Assembly (NCBI RefSeq): GCF_007858275.1
Contig: NZ_VFEV01000003.1
Coordinates: 1 to 64,000 of the forward strand
Source: Pseudomonas proteolytica
Lineage (GTDB): Bacteria; Pseudomonadota; Gammaproteobacteria; Pseudomonadales; Pseudomonadaceae
DNA: 64,000 nucleotides
Direction: 5' to 3'
A model generated the notes under the pieces. It was not told where the DNA came from. It made no database searches and worked only from the letters and a program-made list of their open reading frames with translations. The position numbers and the translations under genes were made by a program. How positions within the stretch are numbered: the first letter of the stretch is position 1; each line of letters begins with the position of its first letter. This document shows positions 46,003-54,699 of the stretch, piece by piece.

Positions 46003-47021
46003 GTGCCACACGCAGCCCTAAAGTCTCCGAGCGCGTCGCGCCGAAAGCGGCCGATCCGCAGCCGCAGAAAAAGAAACGCGACGAAGATGACGGTCCCGAT
46101 TTCAGCACCCTGCTGCACGCCTGGATCGAAAGCCATCGCGCCAGCCTGGTGGATAGCCTGCGCCGCTTGGGCAAACAGCCGATTGGCAGCTTCTTTACCT
46201 GCCTGGTAATGGCTGTGGCGTTGAGCCTGCCGATGGGGTTGTCGTTGCTGCTTAATAATGTCGAGCGCCTTGGCGGCTCCTGGCAGCGTGCGGCGCAGAT
46301 TTCCCTGTACTTGCAACTGGATGCCAGCGCCACTGAAGGCGAGGCCTTGCGCGAGCAGATCAAGAACCTGCCGGGCGTGGCGGATGCCGAGTACATCAGC
46401 CGCGACCAGGCCCTGGAAGAATTCCAGCAGCAATCGGGCCTGGGCGAGGCGCTCAAGGAGCTGCCGCAGAACCCGCTGCCGGGCGTGGTGCTGGTGACGC
46501 CAAATGAAATCGACAAGACGGCCCTTGAAGCATTAAGACAAAAATTGGCTGAACTGCCCAAGGTACAACAGGCGCAGCTTGATTTAGTCTGGGTCGAGCG
46601 TCTGGCGGCGATTCTCAAGCTGGGCGACCGGTTTGTCTTCGGCCTGACGGTGTTGCTGGTTTCTGCATTACTTTTGGTGATAGGCAATACCATTCGTCTT
46701 CATATTGAAAACCGTCGCACCGAGATAGAAGTGATTAAACTGGTCGGCGGCACAGACAGCTATGTGCGTCGTCCTTTTCTGTATATGGGCGCGCTTTATG
46801 GCTTCGGTGCCGGGATTCTGTCCTGGGGTGTATTGGCGTTTGGCCTTGATTGGCTGAACGACGCGGTAGTCGGCCTGGCCGGTTTGTATGGCAGTGACTT
46901 TGCCTTGGCTGGCGTACCCGCTGCCGATGGTCTATCGCTCTTGCTTGGCGCGGTGTTGTTGGGTTATATCGGTGCATGGATCGCAGTCGCACGCCATCTC
47001 AGGGAGCTGGCGCCGAAATAG
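45999..47021 (+). CDS. ftsX: Cell division protein FtsX
   Basis: A 340-residue integral membrane partner of FtsE. The N-terminal 60 residues are cytoplasmic and highly charged (PQPQKKKRDEDD). TM1 is near residues 65-85, followed by a periplasmic loop of about 150 residues (ECD, LPGVADAEYISRDQALEEF) that recruits hydrolase activators. Three further helices form the FtsX core. It is last of the ftsYEX operon, with rpoH 114 bp downstream under its own promoter. Confidence 0.96.
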   Translation: MSATRSPKVSERVAPKAADPQPQKKKRDEDDGPDFSTLLHAWIESHRASLVDSLRRLGKQPIGSFFTCLVMAVALSLPMGLSLLLNNVERLGGSWQRAAQISLYLQLDASATEGEALREQIKNLPGVADAEYISRDQALEEFQQQSGLGEALKELPQNPLPGVVLVTPNEIDKTALEALRQKLAELPKVQQAQLDLVWVERLAAILKLGDRFVFGLTVLLVSALLLVIGNTIRLHIENRRTEIEVIKLVGGTDSYVRRPFLYMGALYGFGAGILSWGVLAFGLDWLNDAVVGLAGLYGSDFALAGVPAADGLSLLLGAVLLGYIGAWIAVARHLRELAPK

Positions 47022-47058
47022 TGTCTTTTTGCTTGTATTGACCTTTCAGCGTTTATAG

Positions 47059-47086
47059 GGAACTTGTCCTACGGTTTCCGGTCAAT
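47059..47086 (+). promoter_or_regulatory. AlgU/sigma-E-type promoter of rpoH
   Basis: GGAACTT at 47059-47065 and TCAAT at 47082-47086 are separated by 16 bp, matching the extracytoplasmic-stress consensus GAACTT-N16/17-TCnnA closely. It lies 50 bp before the rpoH ATG. An AlgU-dependent rpoH promoter is known in P. aeruginosa. Confidence 0.78.
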
Positions 47087-47135
47087 TTTCGCAGTGCTGA
47101 ACTGCACGAGTTATGTGAGTCGGAGGTTTTTTCGT

Positions 47136-47990
47136 ATGACCACTTCTTTGCAACCTGCTTATGCTCTGGTCCCAGGCGCGAACCTGGAAGCCTATGTGCA
47201 CACGGTCAACAGCATTCCTTTGCTGACGCCCGAGCAGGAGCGTGAACTGGCCGAGAGTCTCTACTATGAGCAGGATTTGGGGGCGGCTCGGCAGATGGTG
47301 CTCGCCCACCTGCGTTTTGTCGTACATATCGCCCGTAGCTATAGCGGCTACGGCCTGGCCCAGGCTGACCTGATCCAGGAAGGCAACGTCGGCCTGATGA
47401 AGGCTGTAAAGCGCTTTAACCCGGAAATGGGTGTGCGGTTGGTGTCGTTCGCCGTGCACTGGATCAAGGCGGAAATCCACGAGTTCATCCTGCGCAACTG
47501 GCGCATTGTGAAAGTGGCGACCACCAAGGCCCAGCGCAAGCTGTTCTTCAACCTGCGCAGCCAGAAGAAACGCCTGGCGTGGCTGAACAACGAGGAAGTC
47601 CACCGTGTGGCTGAAAGCCTCGGTGTGGAGCCTCGGGAAGTGCGCGAGATGGAAAGTCGCCTGACCGGCCATGACATGGCCTTCGACCCGGCCGCTGAAG
47701 CGGACGACGACAGCGCCTTCCAATCGCCGGCCAACTACCTGGAAGACCACCGGTACGACCCGGCGCGTCAACTGGAAGATGCCGATTGGAGCGACAACTC
47801 CAACCACAACCTGCACGAAGCACTGGAAGTGCTGGACGATCGCAGCCGTGACATCCTCTACCAGCGTTGGCTGGCAGAAGAAAAAGCCACGCTGCACGAC
47901 CTGGCGCAAAAGTACAACGTGTCGGCCGAGCGGATTCGTCAGCTTGAGAAGAGCGCGATGAACAAGCTGAAACTGTCGATCGCCGCCTAA
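47136..47990 (+). CDS. rpoH: Heat-shock sigma factor RpoH (sigma-32)
   Basis: A 284-residue sigma-70-family factor that directs transcription of chaperone and protease genes. Region 2 has [18 protein letters not shown] and [17 protein letters not shown], followed by the aromatic melting residues [10 protein letters not shown]. The RpoH box [15 protein letters not shown] is present, and region 4.2 ends with [19 protein letters not shown]. The ATG at 47136 ([14 protein letters not shown]) gives the normal length. A strong terminator follows 16 bp after the stop. Confidence 0.97.
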   Translation: MTTSLQPAYALVPGANLEAYVHTVNSIPLLTPEQERELAESLYYEQDLGAARQMVLAHLRFVVHIARSYSGYGLAQADLIQEGNVGLMKAVKRFNPEMGVRLVSFAVHWIKAEIHEFILRNWRIVKVATTKAQRKLFFNLRSQKKRLAWLNNEEVHRVAESLGVEPREVREMESRLTGHDMAFDPAAEADDDSAFQSPANYLEDHRYDPARQLEDADWSDNSNHNLHEALEVLDDRSRDILYQRWLAEEKATLHDLAQKYNVSAERIRQLEKSAMNKLKLSIAA

Positions 47991-48006
47991 CACGCAGCGA
48001 ACGGCC

Positions 48007-48045
48007 AAAAAAATGCCCCGATCGAAAGATCGGGGCATTTTTTTT
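48007..48045 (+). terminator. Intrinsic terminator of rpoH (bidirectional)
   Basis: AAAAATGCCCCGATC and GATCGGGGCATTTTT form a long perfect stem around a 4-nt loop (GAAA-like), with an A-run before and a T-run after. It would serve rpoH and the convergent mtgA. Confidence 0.93.
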
Positions 48046-48054
48046 GTGTCACGC

Positions 48055-48075
48055 CCCTGTAGGAGCCGGCTTTGT
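48055..48075. repeat. Fragment of a family 2 REP arm
   Basis: CCTGTAGGAGCCGGCTTTG resembles the head of a REP arm but lacks the rest and any inverted partner. It lies between the rpoH terminator and the end of mtgA. Confidence 0.55.
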
Positions 48076-48081
48076 GTGGCG

Positions 48082-48804
48082 TCAGTTGGACCACGGCGCC
48101 TTTCGCGTGGTGTTCAGCTCATTCAAGTAGCCCGTGCCACCCAACTGCCCCATCTGCTGGCGAATCCAAGCCGCCCGCCGCGCCACATACGCGGTTGGGT
48201 GGCTGGCACTCCAAGCCCGCGGATTAGGTAGCACTGCGGCCAGATAGCTGGCCTGCTGCCGCGAAAGCCCCTTGGCACTCACCCCGAAATGGTGTCGCGC
48301 TGCCGCCTCTGCGCCAAACACCCCCTCATCCCACTCCACGCTGTTCAAGTACACCTCAAGGATCCGTTGCTTGGGCCAGAGAATCTCGATCAATCCGGTA
48401 AACCAGGCCTCCAGGCCCTTGCGCAGATAACTGCGGCCTGCCCACAGGAACAGGTTCTTCGACACCTGCTGGCTCAACGTGCTGGCGCCACGCAGCGAGC
48501 CGCCGCGCTCGTTATGCAGCAGGGCGGCCTGGATCGCGCCAAAGTCAAAACCCCAATGCTGCGGGAAACGCTGGTCTTCGCCGGCCATGACCGCCAATTT
48601 CAGGTCATCGGAGATCTCGTCCCACGGCACCCAACTGCGTTGCAGGTCAATAGGCTCGCCGTCGACCCAGGATTCGATCTTGCGCTCGACCATCAGCGCG
48701 GTGAACGGTGGCGGGACGACACGAAACAGCAGCACCAGCAAAACACTGGCGATGACGAACCATTTCACGACTTTGAGAAAACGACTGAAGAGGACACGCA
48801 GCAT
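48082..48804 (-). CDS. mtgA: Monofunctional peptidoglycan glycosyltransferase
   Basis: A 240-residue GT51 enzyme that polymerises lipid II at the inner membrane. It has an N-terminal anchor ([19 protein letters not shown]), the catalytic Glu in [31 protein letters not shown] and [20 protein letters not shown] with the second Glu, and no transpeptidase domain. It is divergent from the DUF423 gene. Confidence 0.96.
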   Translation of the reverse strand: MLRVLFSRFLKVVKWFVIASVLLVLLFRVVPPPFTALMVERKIESWVDGEPIDLQRSWVPWDEISDDLKLAVMAGEDQRFPQHWGFDFGAIQAALLHNERGGSLRGASTLSQQVSKNLFLWAGRSYLRKGLEAWFTGLIEILWPKQRILEVYLNSVEWDEGVFGAEAAARHHFGVSAKGLSRQQASYLAAVLPNPRAWSASHPTAYVARRAAWIRQQMGQLGGTGYLNELNTTRKAPWSN

Positions 48805-48878
48805 AGAGATGGCTTGGCCGAACCCGTTGAGCGGGCCATTATACAGACCCGGCCCTTTGAGTCTGACTGGAGTTCCTC

Positions 48879-49259
48879 ATGCTGCGTGGCTTTCTGATGT
48901 TGGCTGCCTTTTTCGGTTTTACCGGTGTTGCCCTCGGCGCGTTCGCTGCCCATGGCCTGAAAAAAAGCCTGAGTGCTGAATACCTGGCGATTTTCCATAC
49001 CGGCGTGACTTACCAACTGGTGCATGCCCTGGCGTTGTTTGGCGTGGCCTTGCTGGCGGCGCATATTCCCGGGCGCCTGGTGATGTGGGCGGGGGTGTCG
49101 TTCAGCATCGGTATCCTGTTGTTCTCCGGTAGCCTGTATCTGTTGACTACCGTCGGCATCGGCAAACTGGGGATCATCACCCCGTTTGGCGGCCTGGCAT
49201 TCCTGATTGGCTGGCTGTGCCTGGGGCTCGCCGCCTGGCGCCTGCAACTGACCGCCTGA
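48879..49259 (+). CDS. DUF423 small membrane protein
   Basis: A 126-residue protein with four predicted helices. The N-terminus contains the family pattern FTGVALGAFAAHGLKK, with TGVTYQLVHALALF and NTVGIGKLG-like loops further on. DUF423 proteins (YwdK/YgdD type) have no proven function. It lies 71 bp upstream of thiS on the same strand. It is conserved next to thiSG in Pseudomonas, which does not by itself imply a link to thiamine. Confidence 0.85.
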   Translation: MLRGFLMLAAFFGFTGVALGAFAAHGLKKSLSAEYLAIFHTGVTYQLVHALALFGVALLAAHIPGRLVMWAGVSFSIGILLFSGSLYLLTTVGIGKLGIITPFGGLAFLIGWLCLGLAAWRLQLTA

Positions 49260-49268
49260 CGCTTGTAG

Positions 49269-49298
49269 CTGACCTTCAGGTCACGATCAGGCTAGAAT
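49269..49298 (+). promoter_or_regulatory. Candidate promoter of thiS
   Basis: CTGACC (49269-49274) and TAGAAT (49293-49298) are 18 bp apart and end 32 bp before the thiS start. The -10 matches five of six consensus bases. No TPP riboswitch fold is visible in the short leader. Confidence 0.35.
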
Positions 49299-49330
49299 GC
49301 TGGCCCCTAAAAACGATGGCGGCCCGTGGC

Positions 49331-49531
49331 ATGCGCATTCAATTGAACGGCGAATCCTATGAACTGCCCGACGGTGAAACCGTCGCGGCCCTGCTGACCC
49401 GTCTGGAACTGACCGGGCGTCGCGTCGCAGTGGAGCTCAACCAGGATATCGTGCCGCGTAGCCAGCACACCGAAACCGCCCTTGCCGAAGGCGACCAGGT
49501 CGAAGTGGTCCACGCCATCGGCGGCGGCTAG
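49331..49531 (+). CDS. thiS: Sulfur carrier protein ThiS
   Basis: A 66-residue ubiquitin-like carrier whose C-terminal glycine is thiocarboxylated and donates sulfur to thiazole synthesis. It ends VVHAIGGG, the required Gly-Gly terminus, and has the MRIQLNGE and [11 protein letters not shown] beta-grasp strands. The ATG at 49331 was chosen because the frame further upstream overlaps the DUF423 gene and is not conserved. thiG follows after 55 bp. Confidence 0.95.
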   Translation: MRIQLNGESYELPDGETVAALLTRLELTGRRVAVELNQDIVPRSQHTETALAEGDQVEVVHAIGGG

Positions 49532-49586
49532 CCCTGGGGCAACTACCCGAATTCTGCAGAACCTCACCCCAACTCGAGGATTTCCC

Positions 49587-50381
49587 ATGAGCATCGTTCG
49601 TAGCGACAAGCCCTTCGTCCTGGCCGGTCGTACCTACCAGTCGCGTTTGCTGGTAGGCACCGGTAAATACCGCGACATGGAAGAAACCCGCCTGGCTATC
49701 GAAGCCTCGGGCGCCGAGATCGTGACGGTGGCGGTGCGCCGCACCAACATCGGCCAGAACCCGGGCGAACCGAACTTGCTGGATATCCTGCCGCCGGATC
49801 GCTACACCATCCTGCCCAACACCGCCGGTTGCTACGACGCCATCGAAGCCGTGCGCACTTGCCGCCTGGCCCGTGAGCTGCTCGACGGCCACAATCTGGT
49901 GAAGCTGGAGGTGCTGGCTGATCAGAAAACCCTGTTCCCCAACGTGATCGAAACCCTCAAGGCCGCTGAAACCCTGGTCAAGGAAGGTTTTGACGTGATG
50001 GTCTACACCAGCGATGACCCGATCATCGCGCGCCAACTGGCCGAAATCGGCTGCATCGCGGTTATGCCGCTGGCCGGCCTGATCGGTACTGGCCTGGGGA
50101 TCTGCAACCCATACAACCTGCAGATCATCCTCGAAGAAGCGAAGATCCCGGTACTGGTGGATGCCGGCGTCGGTACCGCGTCCGACGCCACTATCGCCAT
50201 GGAGCTGGGCTGCGAGGCGGTGCTGATGAACTCCGCTATCGCCAACGCGCAACAGCCGATCATGATGGCCGAAGCCATGAAACACGCGATTGTCGCCGGC
50301 CGCCTGGCGTACCTCGCCGGGCGTATGCCGAAAAAACTTTACGCCAGCGCCTCCTCGCCGCTGGATGGTCTGATCAAGTAA
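49587..50381 (+). CDS. thiG: Thiazole synthase ThiG
   Basis: A 264-residue TIM-barrel enzyme that joins deoxyxylulose phosphate, dehydroglycine and ThiS sulfur into the thiazole of thiamine. It has [12 protein letters not shown], the Schiff-base lysine region [22 protein letters not shown] and [20 protein letters not shown] with the phosphate-binding glycines. The ATG at 49587 (MSIVRSDK) is used. It is co-directional with thiS and trmB, 9 bp before the latter. Confidence 0.97.
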   Translation: MSIVRSDKPFVLAGRTYQSRLLVGTGKYRDMEETRLAIEASGAEIVTVAVRRTNIGQNPGEPNLLDILPPDRYTILPNTAGCYDAIEAVRTCRLARELLDGHNLVKLEVLADQKTLFPNVIETLKAAETLVKEGFDVMVYTSDDPIIARQLAEIGCIAVMPLAGLIGTGLGICNPYNLQIILEEAKIPVLVDAGVGTASDATIAMELGCEAVLMNSAIANAQQPIMMAEAMKHAIVAGRLAYLAGRMPKKLYASASSPLDGLIK

Positions 50382-50390
50382 GAGCCATTG

Positions 50391-51116
50391 ATGACTGAAT
50401 CAAACGAAACGCCGAACCCCGTGGAAGAAGGCGACGAGTCCAAGCACCGCCGCATCAAAAGCTTTGTGATGCGTGCCGGGCGCATGACCGAAGGCCAGCA
50501 AAAGGGCCTGGACCAGGGCACGCCGTTGTTCGTCCTGCCCCTGGCCGATGCGCCGGTGGACTTCGACCAGGTGTTTGGCCGTTCGGCCCCGCGCTCCCTG
50601 GAAATCGGCTTCGGCATGGGCCATTCCCTGCTGGAAATGGCCGCAGCGTCGCCCGAGCAAGATTTTATCGGCGTGGAAGTCCACCGTCCGGGCGTAGGTG
50701 CATTGCTTAACGGCGTGCTGACCCAGGGCCTGAAAAACCTGCGTGTCTACGACTGCGACGCGATCGAAGTGCTCAACCGCTGCATTGCCGACAACAGCCT
50801 CGACCGCCTGATGCTGTTTTTCCCGGATCCATGGCACAAGAGCCGCCACCACAAGCGCCGCATCGTCCAGGCCTCCTTCGCGGAACTGGTACGCAGCAAG
50901 CTGAAAGTGGGCGGCATCCTGCACATGGCCACCGACTGGGAACCGTACGCGGAGTACATGCTGGAAGTGATGAACGTCGCCCCTGGCTACCGCAACCTGG
51001 CCGAAGACGGTCAATGCGTGCCACGCCCGGCCGAGCGCCCGATCACCAAGTTCGAACGCCGTGGCGAGCGATTGGGGCATGGGGTTTGGGATTTGAAGTT
51101 CGAAAAGCTGGCTTGA
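50391..51116 (+). CDS. trmB: tRNA (guanine46-N7)-methyltransferase
   Basis: A 241-residue SAM methyltransferase that makes m7G46 in tRNA. It has the family motifs [16 protein letters not shown] (SAM), [29 protein letters not shown] and [10 protein letters not shown]. The ATG at 50391 is preferred to the TTG one codon earlier. It follows thiG by 9 bp. The last ~90 bp of the gene are repeated, with a deletion, 248 bp downstream as part of a tandem duplication. Confidence 0.97.
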   Translation: MTESNETPNPVEEGDESKHRRIKSFVMRAGRMTEGQQKGLDQGTPLFVLPLADAPVDFDQVFGRSAPRSLEIGFGMGHSLLEMAAASPEQDFIGVEVHRPGVGALLNGVLTQGLKNLRVYDCDAIEVLNRCIADNSLDRLMLFFPDPWHKSRHHKRRIVQASFAELVRSKLKVGGILHMATDWEPYAEYMLEVMNVAPGYRNLAEDGQCVPRPAERPITKFERRGERLGHGVWDLKFEKLA

Positions 51117-51272
51117 TCAGCTAGAAGACTGAAATGCGATCAACTGTAGGAGCGAGCTTGCTCGCGAAAAACGGACAGGCGACGCGGGCTACCTGATAGC
51201 TCGGCGTTATCGTTAACGTTCTTCGCGAGCAAGCTCGCTCCTACAGTTTTGTGGTGTTGGGCTTTTAGTCAG
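51026..51272 (+). repeat. Tandem duplication unit 1: trmB 3' end + REPIN
   Basis: It starts at CCCGGCCGAGCGCCCGATCA in trmB, runs through the stop and the REPIN, and ends at TTTTAGTCAG. Unit 2 (51274-51485) repeats it with a handful of substitutions and two small deletions in the trmB part. Confidence 0.92.
51144..51246. repeat. REPIN (family 2), first copy
   Basis: CTGTAGGAGCGAGCTTGCTC and its inverse flank a spacer with GGACAGGCGACGCGGG and GTTATCGTTAACGTTC. It belongs to duplication unit 1. Confidence 0.93.
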
Positions 51273-51273
51273 T

Positions 51274-51352
51274 CCCGGCCGAGTGCCCGATCACCAGCAT
51301 GGGATTTGAAGTTCGAAAAGCTGGCTTGATCAGCTAGAAGACTGAAATGCGA
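51274..51352 (+). pseudogene. Duplicated fragment of the trmB 3' end
   Basis: CCCGGCCGAGTGCCCGATCA matches the trmB codons at 51026. About 30 bp are then missing, GCATGGGATTTGAAG rejoins the trmB sequence, and it runs through the same TTGATCAGCTAGAAG region that ends trmB. There is no start or ribosome site, so it is a remnant of duplication, not a gene. Confidence 0.88.
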
Positions 51353-51356
51353 TCAA

Positions 51357-51459
51357 CTGTAGGAGCGAGCTTGCTCGCGAAAAACGGGCAGGCGACACGG
51401 GCTACCTGATAGCTCGGCGTTATCGTTGACGTTCTTCGCGAGCAAGCTCGCTCCTACAG
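51357..51459. repeat. REPIN (family 2), second copy
   Basis: Same element as at 51144-51246 with three visible differences in the spacer (GGGCAGG for GGACAGG, GACACGGG for GACGCGGG, GTTGACG for GTTAACG). Confidence 0.93.
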
Positions 51460-51481
51460 TTTTTTGGTGGTGGGCTTTTGG

Positions 51482-51805
51482 TCAGCGGCGGTCGGCAACC
51501 ACGCCAATCAACACCAGCACCACCAGCAACACCGGCGCCAAACTGTAGTTATTGAACTGGCTCAACCCCCGCACAATCCACGGCGTGGCGTAGATCAGCG
51601 CGGCACCGCTGCCGATCATGCACAGCAGGGCCATCAACGGTACGCGCAAGGCGCCGGCGATGTTGCCCAGGCGCGCTTCGACCCAGCCCTTGATGTCGGC
51701 ACCGAACAGCACCAGCAAGCAGCCGACAAGCGCCAGGGATATTTCTGACAGGTTACTGCGGCTCCAGCGGGATACGGTGGCAAGCAGGTCGAGTACCAGA
51801 TCCAT
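51482..51805 (-). CDS. DUF3392 membrane protein
   Basis: A 107-residue protein with three hydrophobic helices (SLALVGCLLVLFGAD-like, around 24-40; VPLMALLCMIGSGAALIYA, 56-75; LAPVLLVVLVLIGVV, 88-103). It matches the small DUF3392 family of gamma-proteobacteria, of unknown role. It lies 18 bp downstream of hemW and is the last gene of the long minus-strand run. Its stop codon lies in the duplicated sequence. Confidence 0.82.
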   Translation of the reverse strand: MDLVLDLLATVSRWSRSNLSEISLALVGCLLVLFGADIKGWVEARLGNIAGALRVPLMALLCMIGSGAALIYATPWIVRGLSQFNNYSLAPVLLVVLVLIGVVADRR

Positions 51806-51823
51806 GGGATTTCCTTAGAGCGA

Positions 51824-53026
51824 TCAGCTCAAAAACTTCTGCAGCAGGTCATTGAGAAAGAGTTGCCCACGGTCGGTGGCCGCCAGGCGTGACGGTTCGA
51901 CCTGCAATAAGCCACTTTGTTCTGCCTCGCGCCGGGCCTCGTCCAGGCTGGCCAGGTCCAGGCCCGTGCGTTCGGCGTAAAGCCTGGCTTCAACGCCGTC
52001 GGTAAGGCGCAGGGCGTTCATCAGGAACTCGAAAGGCAACTCTTCGTTGGTCAGCTCTTTCATGCCTGCCTGAAAGCTTTTGGCCGGGTTGAGGTAGTCC
52101 TTTGGTGCGCGAGTCTTCCAGGTGCGCACGATGCGCCCGTCAGGATGGCTGAGCTTGCCGTGGGCGCCGGCACCGATGCCAATAAAGTCGCCAAAGCTCC
52201 AGTAGTTGAGGTTATGCCGTGCGGGGCGACCCGGCTGGGCATAGGCCGAAACTTCGTACTGGGCGTATCCGTGGGCGGCGAGCAGGGCTTGGCCGGCTTC
52301 CTGGATATCCCACAGGGTGTCGTCTTCCGGCAGCGTCGGCGGCTGGTTCCAGAACACTGTGTTGGGTTCCAGGGTCAGCTGGTACCACGACAGGTGGGTC
52401 GGCTTGAGGGCGATGGCCTGGCGCAGGTCGCTCAAGGCATCGTCCAGGGATTGATCGGGCAAACCGTGCATCAGGTCCAGGTTGAAGTTATCGAACCCGG
52501 CCTGGCGCGCCATGCCGGCGGCGCGCACGGCTTCGTCGCCGTTGTGAATGCGGCCCAGGGCCTTGAGTTTTTCCTGCTGGAAGCTCTGGATGCCGATGGA
52601 CAGGCGATTGATCCCCAGCTTGCGATAGGCGACGAACTTCTCCTGCTCGAAGGTGCCGGGGTTGGCTTCCAGGGTGATCTCGATGTCGCGGGCAAACGGT
52701 ATGCGTTGCTCCACGCCCTCCAGCAATCGGCCCAGTGCCGCAGCACTGAACAGGCTAGGCGTGCCGCCGCCAAAGAAGATCGAGCTCAACTCGCGACCAT
52801 ACACCGCGTGCAGATCCTGATCCAGGTCCGCCAGCAACGCATCGACATACTCTTGCTCCGGCAGCACCTTACTGGCGGTGTGGGAGTTGAAGTCGCAATA
52901 GGGGCATTTACGCACGCACCACGGGATGTGGATGTACAGCGCCAGGGGCGGCAGCACTGGCAGGGCCGCCCGAGGTGTTTGCGCGCCACCGAGGATCAGT
53001 GGCTGCGCGGAGGTGTTCTGGGTCAT
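51824..53026 (-). CDS. hemW: HemW, haem chaperone-type radical SAM protein
   Basis: A 400-residue radical SAM protein with the cluster motif [10 protein letters not shown] (CxxxCxxC), [10 protein letters not shown] and the C-terminal HemW domain ([13 protein letters not shown]). It lacks the extra cysteine of HemN coproporphyrinogen dehydrogenase next to the cluster motif, so it belongs to the HemW haem-binding branch. It overlaps rdgB by 4 bp, a common rdgB-hemW arrangement. Confidence 0.94.
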   Translation of the reverse strand: MTQNTSAQPLILGGAQTPRAALPVLPPLALYIHIPWCVRKCPYCDFNSHTASKVLPEQEYVDALLADLDQDLHAVYGRELSSIFFGGGTPSLFSAAALGRLLEGVEQRIPFARDIEITLEANPGTFEQEKFVAYRKLGINRLSIGIQSFQQEKLKALGRIHNGDEAVRAAGMARQAGFDNFNLDLMHGLPDQSLDDALSDLRQAIALKPTHLSWYQLTLEPNTVFWNQPPTLPEDDTLWDIQEAGQALLAAHGYAQYEVSAYAQPGRPARHNLNYWSFGDFIGIGAGAHGKLSHPDGRIVRTWKTRAPKDYLNPAKSFQAGMKELTNEELPFEFLMNALRLTDGVEARLYAERTGLDLASLDEARREAEQSGLLQVEPSRLAATDRGQLFLNDLLQKFLS

Positions 53027-53616
53027 TTCAAGCCCAGACGCTGGCGCAGCAAAGCCATTGCGCGGGCGCGGTGGCTGATCTGGTTCTTGTCGGCCGGGCT
53101 CAGTTCGGCGCTGGAGACATTGCGCTCCGGCACCCAGAACAGTGGGTCATAGCCAAACCCATGCTCGCCACTGGCGGCATGCAGGATGCGCCCGTGCCAC
53201 AGGCCTTCGCAGAGAATCGGCAGCGGGTCATCGGCATGCCGCACCAGGGCCAGCACGCACACGAACTGCGCGCCACGCATCGCGTCCGGTACATCCTTGA
53301 GCGCGTCCAGCAACTTGGCATTGTTCGCCGCGTCGCCTTTGCCGTCGGCATACCGCGCCGAATAGATGCCAGGGGCGCCGCCGAGGAAGTCCACGGCCAG
53401 GCCAGAATCGTCGGCCAGTGCCGGCAGACCGGAAATGCGCGCGGCATTGCGGGCCTTGAGGATGGCGTTTTCGACGAACGACAGGCCGGTTTCTTCGGGT
53501 TCCACCTGGCTGAACTCGCCAATCGAGCGCAATTGCACCGATTCGCCGAGCATGGCCTGGAGTTCCTTGAGTTTGCCGGCGTTGTGGCTGGCCAGTACGA
53601 GTTGTGTCAGGTTCAT
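53023..53616 (-). CDS. rdgB: dITP/XTP pyrophosphatase
   Basis: A 197-residue house-cleaning enzyme that hydrolyses non-canonical purine triphosphates. It has the N-terminal [25 protein letters not shown] (metal site), GIYSARYA and the C-terminal [10 protein letters not shown] and SHRARA motifs. The start overlaps the DUF4426 stop by one base (TAATG) and its end overlaps hemW. Confidence 0.97.
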   Translation of the reverse strand: MNLTQLVLASHNAGKLKELQAMLGESVQLRSIGEFSQVEPEETGLSFVENAILKARNAARISGLPALADDSGLAVDFLGGAPGIYSARYADGKGDAANNAKLLDALKDVPDAMRGAQFVCVLALVRHADDPLPILCEGLWHGRILHAASGEHGFGYDPLFWVPERNVSSAELSPADKNQISHRARAMALLRQRLGLK

Positions 53617-54050
53617 TATTCGGCCGGGAACAGTTCTTGGGTGAAACTGAAACCGTGGGCCTTGCCGCCGGTTTCAACATTGATGGTAAAGGTGCGGAAT
53701 TCCTGCTGCGGCACCGAGTAGGGGGCGAGGTAGTAGATCGCGCCTTTTTCGGTGATCTGCTTGAACGTCAGCATTTCGCTCTTGCCGGTCAAGTCCTTGA
53801 TCGTGCCGGTCACTTGCGCGGCCACAGGCTCCACGCCCTTGATCACCGAGACGTTGATCATGCCCTTGTTCTTGCTGCGCACCACACCCACGGCCTGGGC
53901 CGTCTCGGGTTGCAGGAAGCTGGAGGTGAAGGTGCTGTAGTGCACGGTGATATCACCAAACGCCTTCTGCCGGTTACTGTCGATAGGGCCGGCGGCCATG
54001 GCGCTGGCGCCCAGGCAGGCGGTGAGTAGAAAAATAGCCAGGCGACTCAT
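53616..54050 (-). CDS. DUF4426 secreted protein
   Basis: A 144-residue precursor with a Sec signal peptide ([18 protein letters not shown]) and a mature beta-rich domain of about 120 residues ([32 protein letters not shown]). It matches DUF4426, which is found next to metW/rdgB in many gamma-proteobacteria and has no assigned function. It is not a lipoprotein: the cysteine in the signal is not followed by a typical lipobox site. Periplasmic location is predicted. Confidence 0.85.
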   Translation of the reverse strand: MSRLAIFLLTACLGASAMAAGPIDSNRQKAFGDITVHYSTFTSSFLQPETAQAVGVVRSKNKGMINVSVIKGVEPVAAQVTGTIKDLTGKSEMLTFKQITEKGAIYYLAPYSVPQQEFRTFTINVETGGKAHGFSFTQELFPAE

Positions 54051-54071
54051 GATCGTCCTCCTCGAAAATGG

Positions 54072-54692
54072 TTAGACGGCAATCTGATGATCGGTCAGGC
54101 CAGGACTGCTGACCCGATAAATTCCGATTTCACCCAAAAGATTAGGCCATAGCTTACTCGCCCAGCCGTGGCGATGCTGCTGATCGACGGCAAGGCGGTT
54201 GATGACCTTGGCTTCACGCCCACTGCACAACGCCTCGAAATCTTCGAAGGTGCAGAAGTGAATGTTCGGCGTGTTGTACCAGGTGTACGGCAAGAAATCC
54301 GATACCGGCATCCGGCCCTTGGTGGCCAGGTACCAGCGGCAGCGCCAGTGGCCGAAATTGGGGAAGGTGATGATGCACTGGCGGCCGACGCGCAACATCT
54401 CGTCGAGAATCCGATCCGGGTAGTGCACGGCCTGCAGGGCCTGGGTCATCACCACGATATCGAAGCTGTTGCTGGCAAAGTTGCCCAGGCCCTTGTCCAG
54501 GTCCTGCTCGATCACGTTGATGCCCTTGGCCACGCACTGGGCGATGTTGTCCGGGTCGTTTTCCAGGCCATAGCCGGTGACTTGCTTGTTGTCGCGCAGC
54601 CAGCTCAGCAGTTCGCCATCGCCGCAACCCAGGTCGAGCACGCGGCTGCCGGCGGGGATCCAGTCTTGGATGATTTCCAGGTCGGCTCTCAT
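54072..54692 (-). CDS. metW: MetW methyltransferase-like protein
   Basis: A 206-residue SAM-binding-fold protein starting MRADLEIIQDWIPAGSRVLD with LGCGDGELLSWL as motif I. MetW is the fixed partner of MetX in pseudomonads and related bacteria, where it activates or assists homoserine acylation. It lies 7 bp after metX, so the two are translated as a pair. Confidence 0.95.
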   Translation of the reverse strand: MRADLEIIQDWIPAGSRVLDLGCGDGELLSWLRDNKQVTGYGLENDPDNIAQCVAKGINVIEQDLDKGLGNFASNSFDIVVMTQALQAVHYPDRILDEMLRVGRQCIITFPNFGHWRCRWYLATKGRMPVSDFLPYTWYNTPNIHFCTFEDFEALCSGREAKVINRLAVDQQHRHGWASKLWPNLLGEIGIYRVSSPGLTDHQIAV

Positions 54693-54699
54693 GGCTTTC

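Larger units (their letters stand above)
51117..51481. other. 365-bp gap made of duplicated DNA
   Basis: The whole gap between the convergent trmB and DUF3392 genes is explained by one REPIN, its duplicate, and a remnant of trmB between them. Nothing else is seen. Confidence 0.85.
51274..51485 (+). repeat. Tandem duplication unit 2: trmB remnant + REPIN
   Basis: Second copy of the 247-bp unit, shortened by about 35 bp within the trmB-derived part. It ends in TTTTGGTCAG, whose TCA is the stop codon of the DUF3392 gene. The original gap therefore contained one REPIN and both gene ends. Confidence 0.9.

Noticed and set aside
49260..49330. TPP riboswitch before thiS
   Set aside because: The leader is only about 70 nt and lacks the conserved CTGAGA/thi-box pattern. 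A simple promoter explains it.
51144..51459. CRISPR-like array of two similar palindromic repeats
   Set aside because: There are only two units, they carry duplicated trmB sequence between them, and no cas gene is present. It is a duplicated REPIN.
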